Positions 34,691 through 42,094 of a stretch of 64,000 nt of DNA are shown here, in pieces. The notes beneath the pieces were generated by a model that worked only from the letters and a program-made list of their open reading frames with translations, had not been told where the DNA came from and searched no databases. A program made the translations under genes and the position numbers. The stretch is from NCBI RefSeq assembly GCF_003173775.1, contig NZ_CP029552.1, positions 521,001 through 585,000 of the forward strand, in the 5' to 3' direction. Numbering within the stretch: position 1 is the first letter of the stretch; each line of letters begins with the position of its first letter. Source of the DNA: Methylobacterium sp. 17Sr1-1 (GTDB taxonomy: Bacteria; Pseudomonadota; Alphaproteobacteria; Rhizobiales; Beijerinckiaceae).

Positions 34691-35929
34691 TTGGTCAAGA
34701 CCCTCGCGCGCATCACGGCCGCCGGCCTCGTGGCCCTGGCGGCCTCGACCGCGCTCGCCGCGCCGATGAGCCTGAAGATCGCCTTCGTCGATCCGCTCTC
34801 CGGCGGCGGGGCCAGCACCGGCGAGGCCGGGCTCAAGACCTTCCAGTTCATGGCCGAGCAGATCAACGCCAAGAACCCGGACCTGAAGCTCGAGGTGATG
34901 GGCTACGACAACAAGCTCAACCCGCAGGAGAGCCTGGTCCAGCTCCAGAAGGCGATCGATTCCGGCGCCAGGGTGGTGGTGCAGGGTAACGGCTCCTCGG
35001 TCGGCGCCGCGCTGATCGACTTCGTCGGCAAGTACAACGATCGCAATCCCGGCAAAGAGATCATCTATCTCAACTACGCCGCGGTCGATCCGGCGCTGAC
35101 GAACGCCAAGTGCAATTACTGGCACTTCCGGTTCGACGCCAATTCCGACATCAAGATGCAGGCTCTGACCAACTACATCAAGGGCAAGCCGGAGATCAAG
35201 AAGGTCTACCTGATCAACCAGGACTACTCGCACGGCCAGGCGGTGCGCGCCGCCGCCCGGGCGATGCTGAAGGAGAAGCGGCCCGACATCCAGATCGTCG
35301 GCGACGAGGTGGCGCCGCTGCAGAAGGTCAACGACTTCTCGCCCTACATCGCCAAGATCAAGGCCTCGGGCGCCGACACGGTGATCACCGGCAACTGGGC
35401 ACAGGACATGGCCCTGCTGCTCAAGGCCGCTGGCGATGCCGGGCTGCCGGCCCACTTCTACACCTATTACGGCGGCGGCAGCGGCGGTCCGACGGCGATC
35501 AAGCAGGCGAACCTCCCCGACCGGGTCTTCCAGATCTCCGAGGGCTACGCCAACATCGACTACAAGCCCGGCCACGACTTTGAGACCGCCTTCCGCGCCA
35601 AGACCGGCCAGGAGCTGACCTACCCGCGGGTGGTCAACCTGATGAACATCCTGGCCAAGGCGACGCTGGCCGCCAAGTCGACCGACCCGAAGGCGATCGC
35701 CAAGGCGATGGATTCGATCCACCAGGACACGCTCTACGGCAAGGACAGCTTCATCCGCCCGGACGACCACCAGATCTTCCAGCCGATCTACATCTCGCGC
35801 TTCGGGCCGGTCGACACGTCGAAGGTTCTCGACAGCGAGAATACCGGCTGGGGCTGGACCGGCGACGGCGTGGTCGAGGCGAAGGACACCCTGCTGCCGA
35901 CCACCTGCAAGATGGATCGGCCGAGCTGA
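34691..35929 (+). CDS. Branched-chain amino acid/amide ABC transporter substrate-binding protein (TTG start)
   Basis: A 412 aa periplasmic binding protein of the Leu/Ile/Val family. The TTG at 34691 sits directly after GGAGGACGCC, which decides the start, and gives the signal peptide (M)VKTLARITAAGLVALAAS, then TALAAP. The mature part has FVDPLSGGGASTGEAGLKTF, NGSSVGAALIDFVGKYNDR and TGNWAQDMALLLKAAGDAGL, typical of the family. The ligand could be an amino acid, amide, urea or aromatic acid. It is separated from livH by a long inverted repeat that may set its higher expression relative to the membrane subunits. Confidence 0.92.
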   Translation: MVKTLARITAAGLVALAASTALAAPMSLKIAFVDPLSGGGASTGEAGLKTFQFMAEQINAKNPDLKLEVMGYDNKLNPQESLVQLQKAIDSGARVVVQGNGSSVGAALIDFVGKYNDRNPGKEIIYLNYAAVDPALTNAKCNYWHFRFDANSDIKMQALTNYIKGKPEIKKVYLINQDYSHGQAVRAAARAMLKEKRPDIQIVGDEVAPLQKVNDFSPYIAKIKASGADTVITGNWAQDMALLLKAAGDAGLPAHFYTYYGGGSGGPTAIKQANLPDRVFQISEGYANIDYKPGHDFETAFRAKTGQELTYPRVVNLMNILAKATLAAKSTDPKAIAKAMDSIHQDTLYGKDSFIRPDDHQIFQPIYISRFGPVDTSKVLDSENTGWGWTGDGVVEAKDTLLPTTCKMDRPS

Positions 35930-36000
35930 GGCGAAGTGGGCGGCGTCCCACGAGATATGGGGTGCCGCATCACGCGTCGCGAACGACATGAGCTGAACGG

Positions 36001-36168
36001 CCCTTTCCCGGACGACTGGAGCGAAGCGGAAGGAGATCCGGGATCCAGGAGAGAAGTGCCGCGAAGCGGCTCTCTCTTTGCACCGTTGCAGACAAACGGA
36101 CGCTTCGCGACTTTTAACGCTGGATCCCGGATCTCTTTCCGCTGACGCTTCAGTCGTCCGGGAAAGGG
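36001..36168. repeat. Long inverted repeat between binding-protein gene and livH
   Basis: Arm 36001-36048 (CCCTTTCCCGGACGACTGGA and on to GGATCCAG) is largely complementary to arm 36120-36168. A smaller hairpin GAGAG...GCCGCGAAGCGGC...CTCTC is nested just after the left arm. It lies 72 bp after the binding-protein stop and may act as an mRNA-stabilising or attenuating structure. Nothing else is seen in 35930-36254. Confidence 0.7.
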
Positions 36169-36254
36169 CGGGGTTGATCAAGTCTTGAGGCCGCGGCGAG
36201 TGCCCCTTGCCGGGCCCCGCCCCTTCGGCGCCCCGCACCGGCAGGAGCCCCCGC

Positions 36255-37208
36255 GTGCTCGAACTCCTCATCGTCTCGACGCTGAACGGCGTGCTCTACG
36301 GGATGCTGCTCTTCCTGATGGCGAGCGGCCTCACCCTCATCTTCAGCATGATGGGCGTGCTCAACTTCGCCCATGCCAGCTTCTACATGCTGGGCGCATT
36401 CTTCGGCTACCAGATCAGCAAGTTCACCGGATTCTGGATCGGCCTCGTCGCCGCGCCGCTGGTGGTCGGCGGGATCGGGGCGCTCGTCGAGCGCTACGGC
36501 CTGCGCAACGTCCACCGCCACGGCCACGTGCCGGAACTCCTCTTCACCTTCGGCCTCGCCTACGTGATCGAGGAGGTGGTGCAGATGGTCTGGGGCAAGC
36601 TGCCGGTCGATTACCGGGTGCCGGCGATCCTCGACTTCCCGGCCTTCACGGTGTTCGGCACCAACTACCCGGCCTACAAGCTGTTCATGCTGGTGATCTC
36701 GGTGGCGATCTTCATCGCCCTGCTCGTCGCCCTGACGCGCACCCGGGTCGGGCTGATCATCCAGGCGGCGCTGACCCATCCCAACATGGTGGCGATGCTC
36801 GGCCACGACGTGCCGAAGGTGTTCATGCTGGTCTTCGGCGTCGGTACCGGGCTCGCGGCGGTGGCCGGCGTCATCGCCGGGCCGGCTTTGGTGACGCAGG
36901 CCAACATGGCGGGCCTGCTCGGGCCGATCCTGTTCGTGGTCGTGGTGGTGGGCGGCCTCGGCTCGCTCACCGGCGCCTTCGCGGCCTCGCTGCTGATCGG
37001 GCTGGTCCAGACCTTCGCGATCTCGCTCGACGTCTCGGTCGCCAGCGTGTTCCAGGCGATCGGCATCGACGCCGCGCCGTCGGGCGGCGTGCTGGGCGAC
37101 CTCTGGAACGTGACGATCGCCCAGGTCGGGCCGATCATCCCCTACCTCCTGCTGGTCCTCGTGCTGATCGCGCGGCCGACCGGCCTGCTCGGGAACCGCG
37201 AAGCATGA
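36255..37208 (+). CDS. livH: Branched-chain amino acid ABC permease LivH
   Basis: A 317 aa permease with about eight hydrophobic segments: GVLYGMLLFLMASGLTLIFS, then MMGVLNFAHASFYMLGAFFG is the classic LivH N terminus (NFAHGxxYMLGA). The C-terminal part ends LLVLVLIARPTGLLGNREA. GTG 36255 with CAGGAG 7 bases upstream was chosen. Its stop overlaps the livM ATG by 4 bases. Confidence 0.94.
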   Translation: MLELLIVSTLNGVLYGMLLFLMASGLTLIFSMMGVLNFAHASFYMLGAFFGYQISKFTGFWIGLVAAPLVVGGIGALVERYGLRNVHRHGHVPELLFTFGLAYVIEEVVQMVWGKLPVDYRVPAILDFPAFTVFGTNYPAYKLFMLVISVAIFIALLVALTRTRVGLIIQAALTHPNMVAMLGHDVPKVFMLVFGVGTGLAAVAGVIAGPALVTQANMAGLLGPILFVVVVVGGLGSLTGAFAASLLIGLVQTFAISLDVSVASVFQAIGIDAAPSGGVLGDLWNVTIAQVGPIIPYLLLVLVLIARPTGLLGNREA

Positions 37209-38533
37209 GCGACCTTGCCGACATCGCGCCGTCCGGGTCCTTCGCGCAGGCCGCCGCCCGCCCGTCGATCCGCCCGCGGGGTGCGAGCCTCGCCGCCCAG
37301 GTCCTGCCCTGGCTCGCCGCCGCCGCGATCCTGGTCGCGGCGCCCCTCGTCTTCACCAGCGGCACGGCGCTGACCATGATGAGCCTGATGGGCATCATGG
37401 TGGTGTTCTCCCTGTCCTACAACATGCTGCTCGGGCAGACCGGTCTCCTGTCCTTCGGCCACGCGGTCTATTACGGGCTCGGCGCCTTCTTCACCGTCCA
37501 CGCGATGAACCTCGTGGCGTCCTTGCGCCTGCCCATCCCGCTGCCGCTGATGCCGGTGGTCGGGGGGCTCGCGGGCCTCGCCTTCGGGATCCTGTTCGGG
37601 GTCATCTCGACGCGGCGCGCCGGCACCGTCTTCGCCATGATCTCCCTCGGCATCGCCGAGCTGGTCTCGTCCGGCTCGCACATCCTGCACAGCTTCTTCG
37701 GCGGCGAGGAGGGCATCACGGCGAACCGGACCAAGATGCTGCGCCTGTTCGACCTCAATTTCGGGCCGCAGATCCAGGTCTATTACCTCATCGCCGCCTG
37801 GTGCCTGATCTGCGCGATCGCGATGTACGCGATCACCCGCACGCCGCTCGGGCGCCTGTGCAATGCCGTGCGGGAGAACCCGGAGCGGGTCGAGTTCCTC
37901 GGCTACGAGCCGCAATCGATCCGCATCACCGCCTTCTGCCTCTCGGCACTGTTCGCCGGCGTGGCCGGTGCTCTCGCGGGCATCAACTTCGAGATCGCCA
38001 ACTCGGCCTATCTCGGCGTGCACCAGTCGGGCGTGGTGCTGCTCGCGACCTTCATCGGCGGCATCGGCACTTTCGTCGGCCCGGTCGTCGGCGCGGTGGT
38101 GGTGACGCTGCTCCAGGTCTCGCTCAGCGACCTGACGGAGGTCTGGCAGCTCTATTTCGGGCTTCTGTTCATCGCCATCGTGATGTTCGCCCCCGGCGGC
38201 ATCGCCGGCCTCGCCCTGATGCACGGGCCGCTCCTGCGCGCCGGCACCGCCCACCGGCTGCTGCCGGCCTACCTCCTGGCTCTGGGTCCCTTCCTGGTCA
38301 TGCTGGCCGGCCTCATCGCGGTGATCGAGATGGCGTTCCGGGTGCTGGTCAAGGCGAGCGACGGCACCGAGATGAGCCTCGTCGGCATTCCCTTCGACGC
38401 CGCCCATGTCCTGCCCTGGGTCGTCGCCGGCGCGATGGCGGTCGGCGGCGGGCTGGCCTTGCGCACCGTGCTGCCCCGGGTCGCGGCCGCCTGGCACGAG
38501 GCCTCCGACGCCGCCAAGGAGAAGCTGGCATGA
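37205..38533 (+). CDS. livM: Branched-chain amino acid ABC permease LivM with C-terminal membrane extension
   Basis: A 442 aa permease. The core (about 30-340) has VVFSLSYNMLLGQTGLLSFG and HAVYYGLGAFF, and FAPGGIAGL near its end, the usual LivM terminus. A further ~100 residues carry two more hydrophobic segments (AYLLALGPFLVMLAGLIAVI and VLPWVVAGAMAVGGGLAL) that standard LivM lacks. ATG 37205 overlaps livH; its own end overlaps livG, so all five liv genes form one coupled set. Confidence 0.93.
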   Translation: MSDLADIAPSGSFAQAAARPSIRPRGASLAAQVLPWLAAAAILVAAPLVFTSGTALTMMSLMGIMVVFSLSYNMLLGQTGLLSFGHAVYYGLGAFFTVHAMNLVASLRLPIPLPLMPVVGGLAGLAFGILFGVISTRRAGTVFAMISLGIAELVSSGSHILHSFFGGEEGITANRTKMLRLFDLNFGPQIQVYYLIAAWCLICAIAMYAITRTPLGRLCNAVRENPERVEFLGYEPQSIRITAFCLSALFAGVAGALAGINFEIANSAYLGVHQSGVVLLATFIGGIGTFVGPVVGAVVVTLLQVSLSDLTEVWQLYFGLLFIAIVMFAPGGIAGLALMHGPLLRAGTAHRLLPAYLLALGPFLVMLAGLIAVIEMAFRVLVKASDGTEMSLVGIPFDAAHVLPWVVAGAMAVGGGLALRTVLPRVAAAWHEASDAAKEKLA

Positions 38534-39336
38534 ATTCCGTCAGCATGAATCCCGTCAGCATGAATCCCGTCGGTCCCAGCCCCGCGATCGAGTTGTCCGG
38601 CGTCAACAAGAGCTTCGGCCCGGCCAAGATCATCAACGGCGTCGACCTCTCCGTGCCGGTGGGCGAGCGCCACGCCATCATCGGGCCGAACGGCGCCGGC
38701 AAGTCGACCCTGTTCCACCTGATCAGCGGCCGCTTCGCGCCGACGAGCGGCACGATCCGGCTGGAGGGCCAGGACATCACCGGCTGGCGCCCGGCGGCGA
38801 TCAACCGGGCCGGCCTCGCCCGCAGCTTCCAGGTCACCAACATCTTCCCCAAGCTCAGCGTGTGGGAGAACGTGCGCTGCGCGGTGCTGCGGGCGATGGG
38901 CCACGGCCCGTCCTTCTGGCGCGGGGTCGAGAGCCTGCCGGGCGTCGCCGAGCGCACGGAGGAGATCCTCTCCCGCATCCGCCTCGGCCACCGCGCCTCC
39001 GTGGCGGCGGGGCTGCTGGCCTATGCCGAGCAGCGGGCGCTCGAGATCGGCATCGCCATCGCGAGCGACGCGCGGGTCATCCTCCTCGACGAGCCGATGG
39101 CCGGGATGAGCCACAGCGAGAGCGAGCACGCGACCCAGCTGATCCGCGAGGTCACGACGGGCCGCACCCTGCTGATGGTCGAGCACGACATGGCGGTGGT
39201 GTTCGGGCTCGCCGACCGCATCTCGGTCCTGGTCTACGGCCGCATCATCGCCACCGACACGCCCGCCCGCATCCGGGAGAACCGCGCCGTGCAGGAAGCC
39301 TATCTCGGCGTCGCCACCGGGGAGGAGGCCGCGTGA
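38530..39336 (+). CDS. livG: Branched-chain amino acid ABC ATPase LivG
   Basis: A 268 aa ATPase. The N terminus MNSVSMNPVSMNPVGPSPAI contains three in-frame ATGs from a tandem repeat. Walker A is GPNGAGKST (about residues 55-63), the LivG-specific RSFQVTNIFPKLSVWENVR follows, the signature is near LLAYAEQRALEIGIAIA, and Walker B is VILLDEPMAG. ATG 38530 overlaps the livM stop; downstream ATGs (38545, 38560) could also serve. It overlaps livF by 4 bases. Confidence 0.94.
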   Translation: MNSVSMNPVSMNPVGPSPAIELSGVNKSFGPAKIINGVDLSVPVGERHAIIGPNGAGKSTLFHLISGRFAPTSGTIRLEGQDITGWRPAAINRAGLARSFQVTNIFPKLSVWENVRCAVLRAMGHGPSFWRGVESLPGVAERTEEILSRIRLGHRASVAAGLLAYAEQRALEIGIAIASDARVILLDEPMAGMSHSESEHATQLIREVTTGRTLLMVEHDMAVVFGLADRISVLVYGRIIATDTPARIRENRAVQEAYLGVATGEEAA

Positions 39337-40073
39337 GCGCCGCCCTCGCGATGCCGGCGGCCTCGGCCGCGTCCCCCCTCCTCGAGGTCGAGGACCTCCA
39401 CGCCTATTACGGCAAGAGCCACATCCTCCAGGGGGTGAGCTTCCGGGTCGGGGCCGGGGAGATCGTGTCGATCCTCGGCCGCAACGGGGTGGGCCGTTCC
39501 ACCACCCTCAAGGCGATCATGGGCGACGTGCCGCCCCGCGGCCAGATCCGCTTCAAGGGCCAGCCGATCGCCGGCCTGAAACCCTACGCGGTGGCCCGCC
39601 GGGGCCTCGGATACGTGCCGGAGGAGCGGGCGATCTTCCCCAAGCTCACGGTGCGCCAGAACCTGGCGCTGGGCGAGAAGAGCGGGAAGCGCGGCGGGCG
39701 CTGGTCCTACGCCGACATCTTCCGGCTGTTTCCGCGCCTGGAGGAGCGGATCGACACGCCCGGCGGCGTGCTCTCGGGCGGCGAGCAGCAGATGCTCACG
39801 ATCTGCCGCACCCTGATGGGCGACCCGGATCTCATCATGATCGACGAGCCGACGGAGGGGCTCTCGCCCCAGATGGTCGCCCGCGTCGCCGAGATGATCG
39901 GGGAGATCGCCGCCCGCGGCGTGTCGGTGCTGCTGGTCGAGCAGAAGCTGACCATCGCCCTCAAGCTGTCGCAGCGCCTCTACGTGATGGGCCACGGCCA
40001 CGTGGTGTTCGAGGGCACGCCGGCGGCGCTCTCCGCCAACGAGGCGGTGCGGCGGGAGTGGCTGGAGGTGTAA
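39333..40073 (+). CDS. livF: Branched-chain amino acid ABC ATPase LivF, variant Walker A
   Basis: A 246 aa ATPase starting at GTG 39333 inside the GTGA overlap with livG. Walker A reads GRNGVGRST: Arg (codon CGT) replaces the invariant Lys that holds the phosphates. The signature LSGGEQQMLTICRTL, Walker B LIMIDEPTEGLSP and the H-loop region (LLVEQKL) are intact. Some LivF-like proteins carry this GR form, usually paired with a canonical LivG, so one composite site may still fire. It ends the liv operon. Confidence 0.93.
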   Translation: MSAALAMPAASAASPLLEVEDLHAYYGKSHILQGVSFRVGAGEIVSILGRNGVGRSTTLKAIMGDVPPRGQIRFKGQPIAGLKPYAVARRGLGYVPEERAIFPKLTVRQNLALGEKSGKRGGRWSYADIFRLFPRLEERIDTPGGVLSGGEQQMLTICRTLMGDPDLIMIDEPTEGLSPQMVARVAEMIGEIAARGVSVLLVEQKLTIALKLSQRLYVMGHGHVVFEGTPAALSANEAVRREWLEV

Positions 40074-40117
40074 TACGACTTCCGATCAACCTGTTCAGAC
40101 AAAATAAAGCGCGGGAT

Positions 40118-40295
40118 CCCCTCTCCCGTGTGGGAGCGGGGTAGGGGCGATCGAAGATCGCGCGAGGGTGGCGCGCTTCAGGGAAAGGCTGAACCGTCCC
40201 GCTGCCAGCACGACCTTCAGCGCTTCACACTGAAACGTGTCACCCTCACGCGGGATCTTCGATCCCCACGGCCCCTCTCCCACACGGGAGAGGGG
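40118..40295. repeat. Long inverted repeat between livF and the FKBP gene
   Basis: CCCCTCTCCCGTGTGGG at the left pairs with CCCACACGGGAGAGGGG at the right, with further pairing inward (GATCGAAGATC/GATCTTCGATC). It is placed between convergent genes. The head GCGCGGGATCCCCTCTCC is shared with the repeat at 55083. No gene is seen in 40074-40420. Confidence 0.65.
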
Positions 40296-40420
40296 AGACG
40301 CGCTCTACTTCTATTCGCGCAGATCAAGCGGAAGTCGGAGATTCATCCGGTCCGCGAACCGACATCCTGCTCGTCATTACGGTCTCCGCTGTCGCGGCCC
40401 CGAGATGACAATGGAAGGTG

Positions 40421-40843
40421 TCAGCGCACGCCGAGCAACTCCACGTCGAACATCAGAGTCGCGTTCGGCGGGATCACGCCGCCGGCGCCGCGGGCGCCGT
40501 AGCCGAGCTCGGGCGGGATCACCAGGGTGCGCTTGCCGCCGACCTTCATGGTCGAGAGGCCCTCGTCCCAGCCCTTGATGACCTGGCCGGTGCCGACGGC
40601 GAAGCTCAGCGGCTGGCCGCGGTCGAGCGAGCTGTCGAACTTCTTGCCCTTCTGGCCGTCCTGGTAGAGCCAGCCGGTATAGTGGACGTTGACGGTCTGG
40701 CCGGTCTTCGGCTGCGGACCGGTGCCGGCGACCGTGTCCTTGTACTGAAGACCGGACGGGGCGGTGACGAACGAATCGGCGGAGGCTGAGGCGGTCATGG
40801 CGATCGTGAGGGCTCCGACAAGGTAGAAGGGCGAACGGCGCAT
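40421..40843 (-). CDS. Secreted FKBP-type peptidyl-prolyl isomerase
   Basis: A 140 aa protein: a signal peptide (MRRSPFYLVGALTIAMTASA, then SAD) followed by one complete FKBP domain. It has VNVHYTGWLYQDGQKGKKFD, SSLDRGQPLSFAVGTGQVIK, GWDEGLSTMKVGGKRTLVIP and PELGYGARG...IPPNATLMFDVELL, including the FK506-pocket aromatics. It should speed proline isomerisation during folding in the periplasm. It is monocistronic, convergent with livF. Confidence 0.94.
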   Translation of the reverse strand: MRRSPFYLVGALTIAMTASASADSFVTAPSGLQYKDTVAGTGPQPKTGQTVNVHYTGWLYQDGQKGKKFDSSLDRGQPLSFAVGTGQVIKGWDEGLSTMKVGGKRTLVIPPELGYGARGAGGVIPPNATLMFDVELLGVR

Positions 40844-40912
40844 CGACGGGATCGTTCCTGTGCGTGACGTCGGGACCCCAGTTAGGGCATTGCCCGGCCG
40901 GCGGACAGGCCA

Positions 40913-41665
40913 TCAGGCCGGCGGCAGCGCCTCGGGCTCGATCGTGCCGCCCTCGGCCCAGCCCATGAGCAGCGCCCGCACCGCCGCCGGGTCGGCGAGG
41001 CGGTGGCGGGCGACCGTCTCGCCGGGCCCGACCCGGATCGAAATCCCGCCATCCTCGTTCACCGGCACGAAGGCCTTCTCGTCGGTGAGGTCGTCGCCGA
41101 TGAAGATCGCCCGGCGGCCGGCATAGGGCGCCTCGCGCAGGAAGGCCCGGATGGCGTGGCCCTTGGTGGCGCTGGCGGGCAGGATCTCGGCCACCGCCTT
41201 GCCCTGCTGCAGCCGGTAGGCCTCGCCGAGGATGCCGGCGACCGACGCGGCCGCGGATTGCGCCCGGGCGGCGTCGGCGGCGTTGGCGAGGCGCCAATGC
41301 ACCGCGACCGAGCAGCCCTTGTCCTCGATCAGCACGCCGTCGAGGTCCGCCGTCGCCTGCTGCAGCGTGGCGACGCCCGCACGCAGGGCGGGATGCGCCG
41401 CCGGATCGCCGCCGAGGATCCGGCCGTCGCGGCGCTGCTCGACGCCGTGCAGGCCCGCGGTGTCGAACCGTTCCGGGTCGAGGAACCCGTCGATGGTGGC
41501 GATCGGCCGCCCGGTCACCAGGGCCAGCGCCCCGCCGAGGCGGGTGCGCAGCCGCGCCAGCCCCGGCGGCAGGGCGGGGGGAACCACGACGCCGTCGGGG
41601 CGCGGCGCGATCTCGACGAGGGTGCCGTCGAAGTCGAGGAAGAGGGCGTAGGCTGTGTCGGTCAA
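40913..41665 (-). CDS. otsB: Trehalose-6-phosphate phosphatase
   Basis: A 250 aa HAD-superfamily phosphatase that removes phosphate from trehalose 6-phosphate. Motif I is LFLDFDGTLVEIAPRP (nucleophile Asp near residue 12), the Thr/Ser motif is in LALVTGRPIA, and motif III/IV is KGHAIRAFLREAPYAGRRAI, then FIGDDLTDEKAF. OtsA (the synthase) is not adjacent; a GH15 trehalase-like enzyme is encoded at 47015. It is probably part of osmotic or stress trehalose metabolism. Confidence 0.93.
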   Translation of the reverse strand: MTDTAYALFLDFDGTLVEIAPRPDGVVVPPALPPGLARLRTRLGGALALVTGRPIATIDGFLDPERFDTAGLHGVEQRRDGRILGGDPAAHPALRAGVATLQQATADLDGVLIEDKGCSVAVHWRLANAADAARAQSAAASVAGILGEAYRLQQGKAVAEILPASATKGHAIRAFLREAPYAGRRAIFIGDDLTDEKAFVPVNEDGGISIRVGPGETVARHRLADPAAVRALLMGWAEGGTIEPEALPPA

Positions 41666-42094
41666 GGGATCGCGTCTCCCGTCGCTGCCGGAGACCGGCG
41701 TGGTGAGCGGGCCGCGGCTGGCCCGCGCTCCGGAAGGCCTACATAGCGGCCGGACCCGCGGGGCAAAGCGGGGGAAGGGGCCCGGACGACCGCATCGTGC
41801 CGCCGGATCACCGGGGTGCCGGGGCGGCGGATGGCGTGTCCTGGGGGCAAATTCCTAGCAGTGATGAAACCGCCATAGCAAAGCGGCGGCACGGCGCATA
41901 GGATTCGCGTGGATATCGGGCCGGGCCGGGCCTCGCCCGGTGCCGCGGCGGCGGCCCCGACACAGGCCGAACCCGACCGGCTTTGCCACGGGCGCGGGGA
42001 TTCCGGTCGGGACTAACCGTCATCTGCTGGCTTGGGTTAGCAAGGTAACCTTTGATTCAAGCGCACGTGATTTCTGGCTCGAGAGTGCGGTGCC
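41666..42094. other. Intergenic region without a convincing gene
   Basis: It separates divergent otsB and the GGDEF-EAL gene. Short reading frames on both strands lack ribosome binding sites and protein-like composition. Just before the GGDEF-EAL start lie CTAACC (42013-42018), GGTTAG (42035-42040) and TAACC (42046-42050), an inverted motif set that could be regulatory. Confidence 0.5.

Noticed and set aside
41662..41892. Possible 76 aa gene upstream of otsB
   Set aside because: No ribosome binding site, Pro/Arg-rich composition, overlaps the otsB start.
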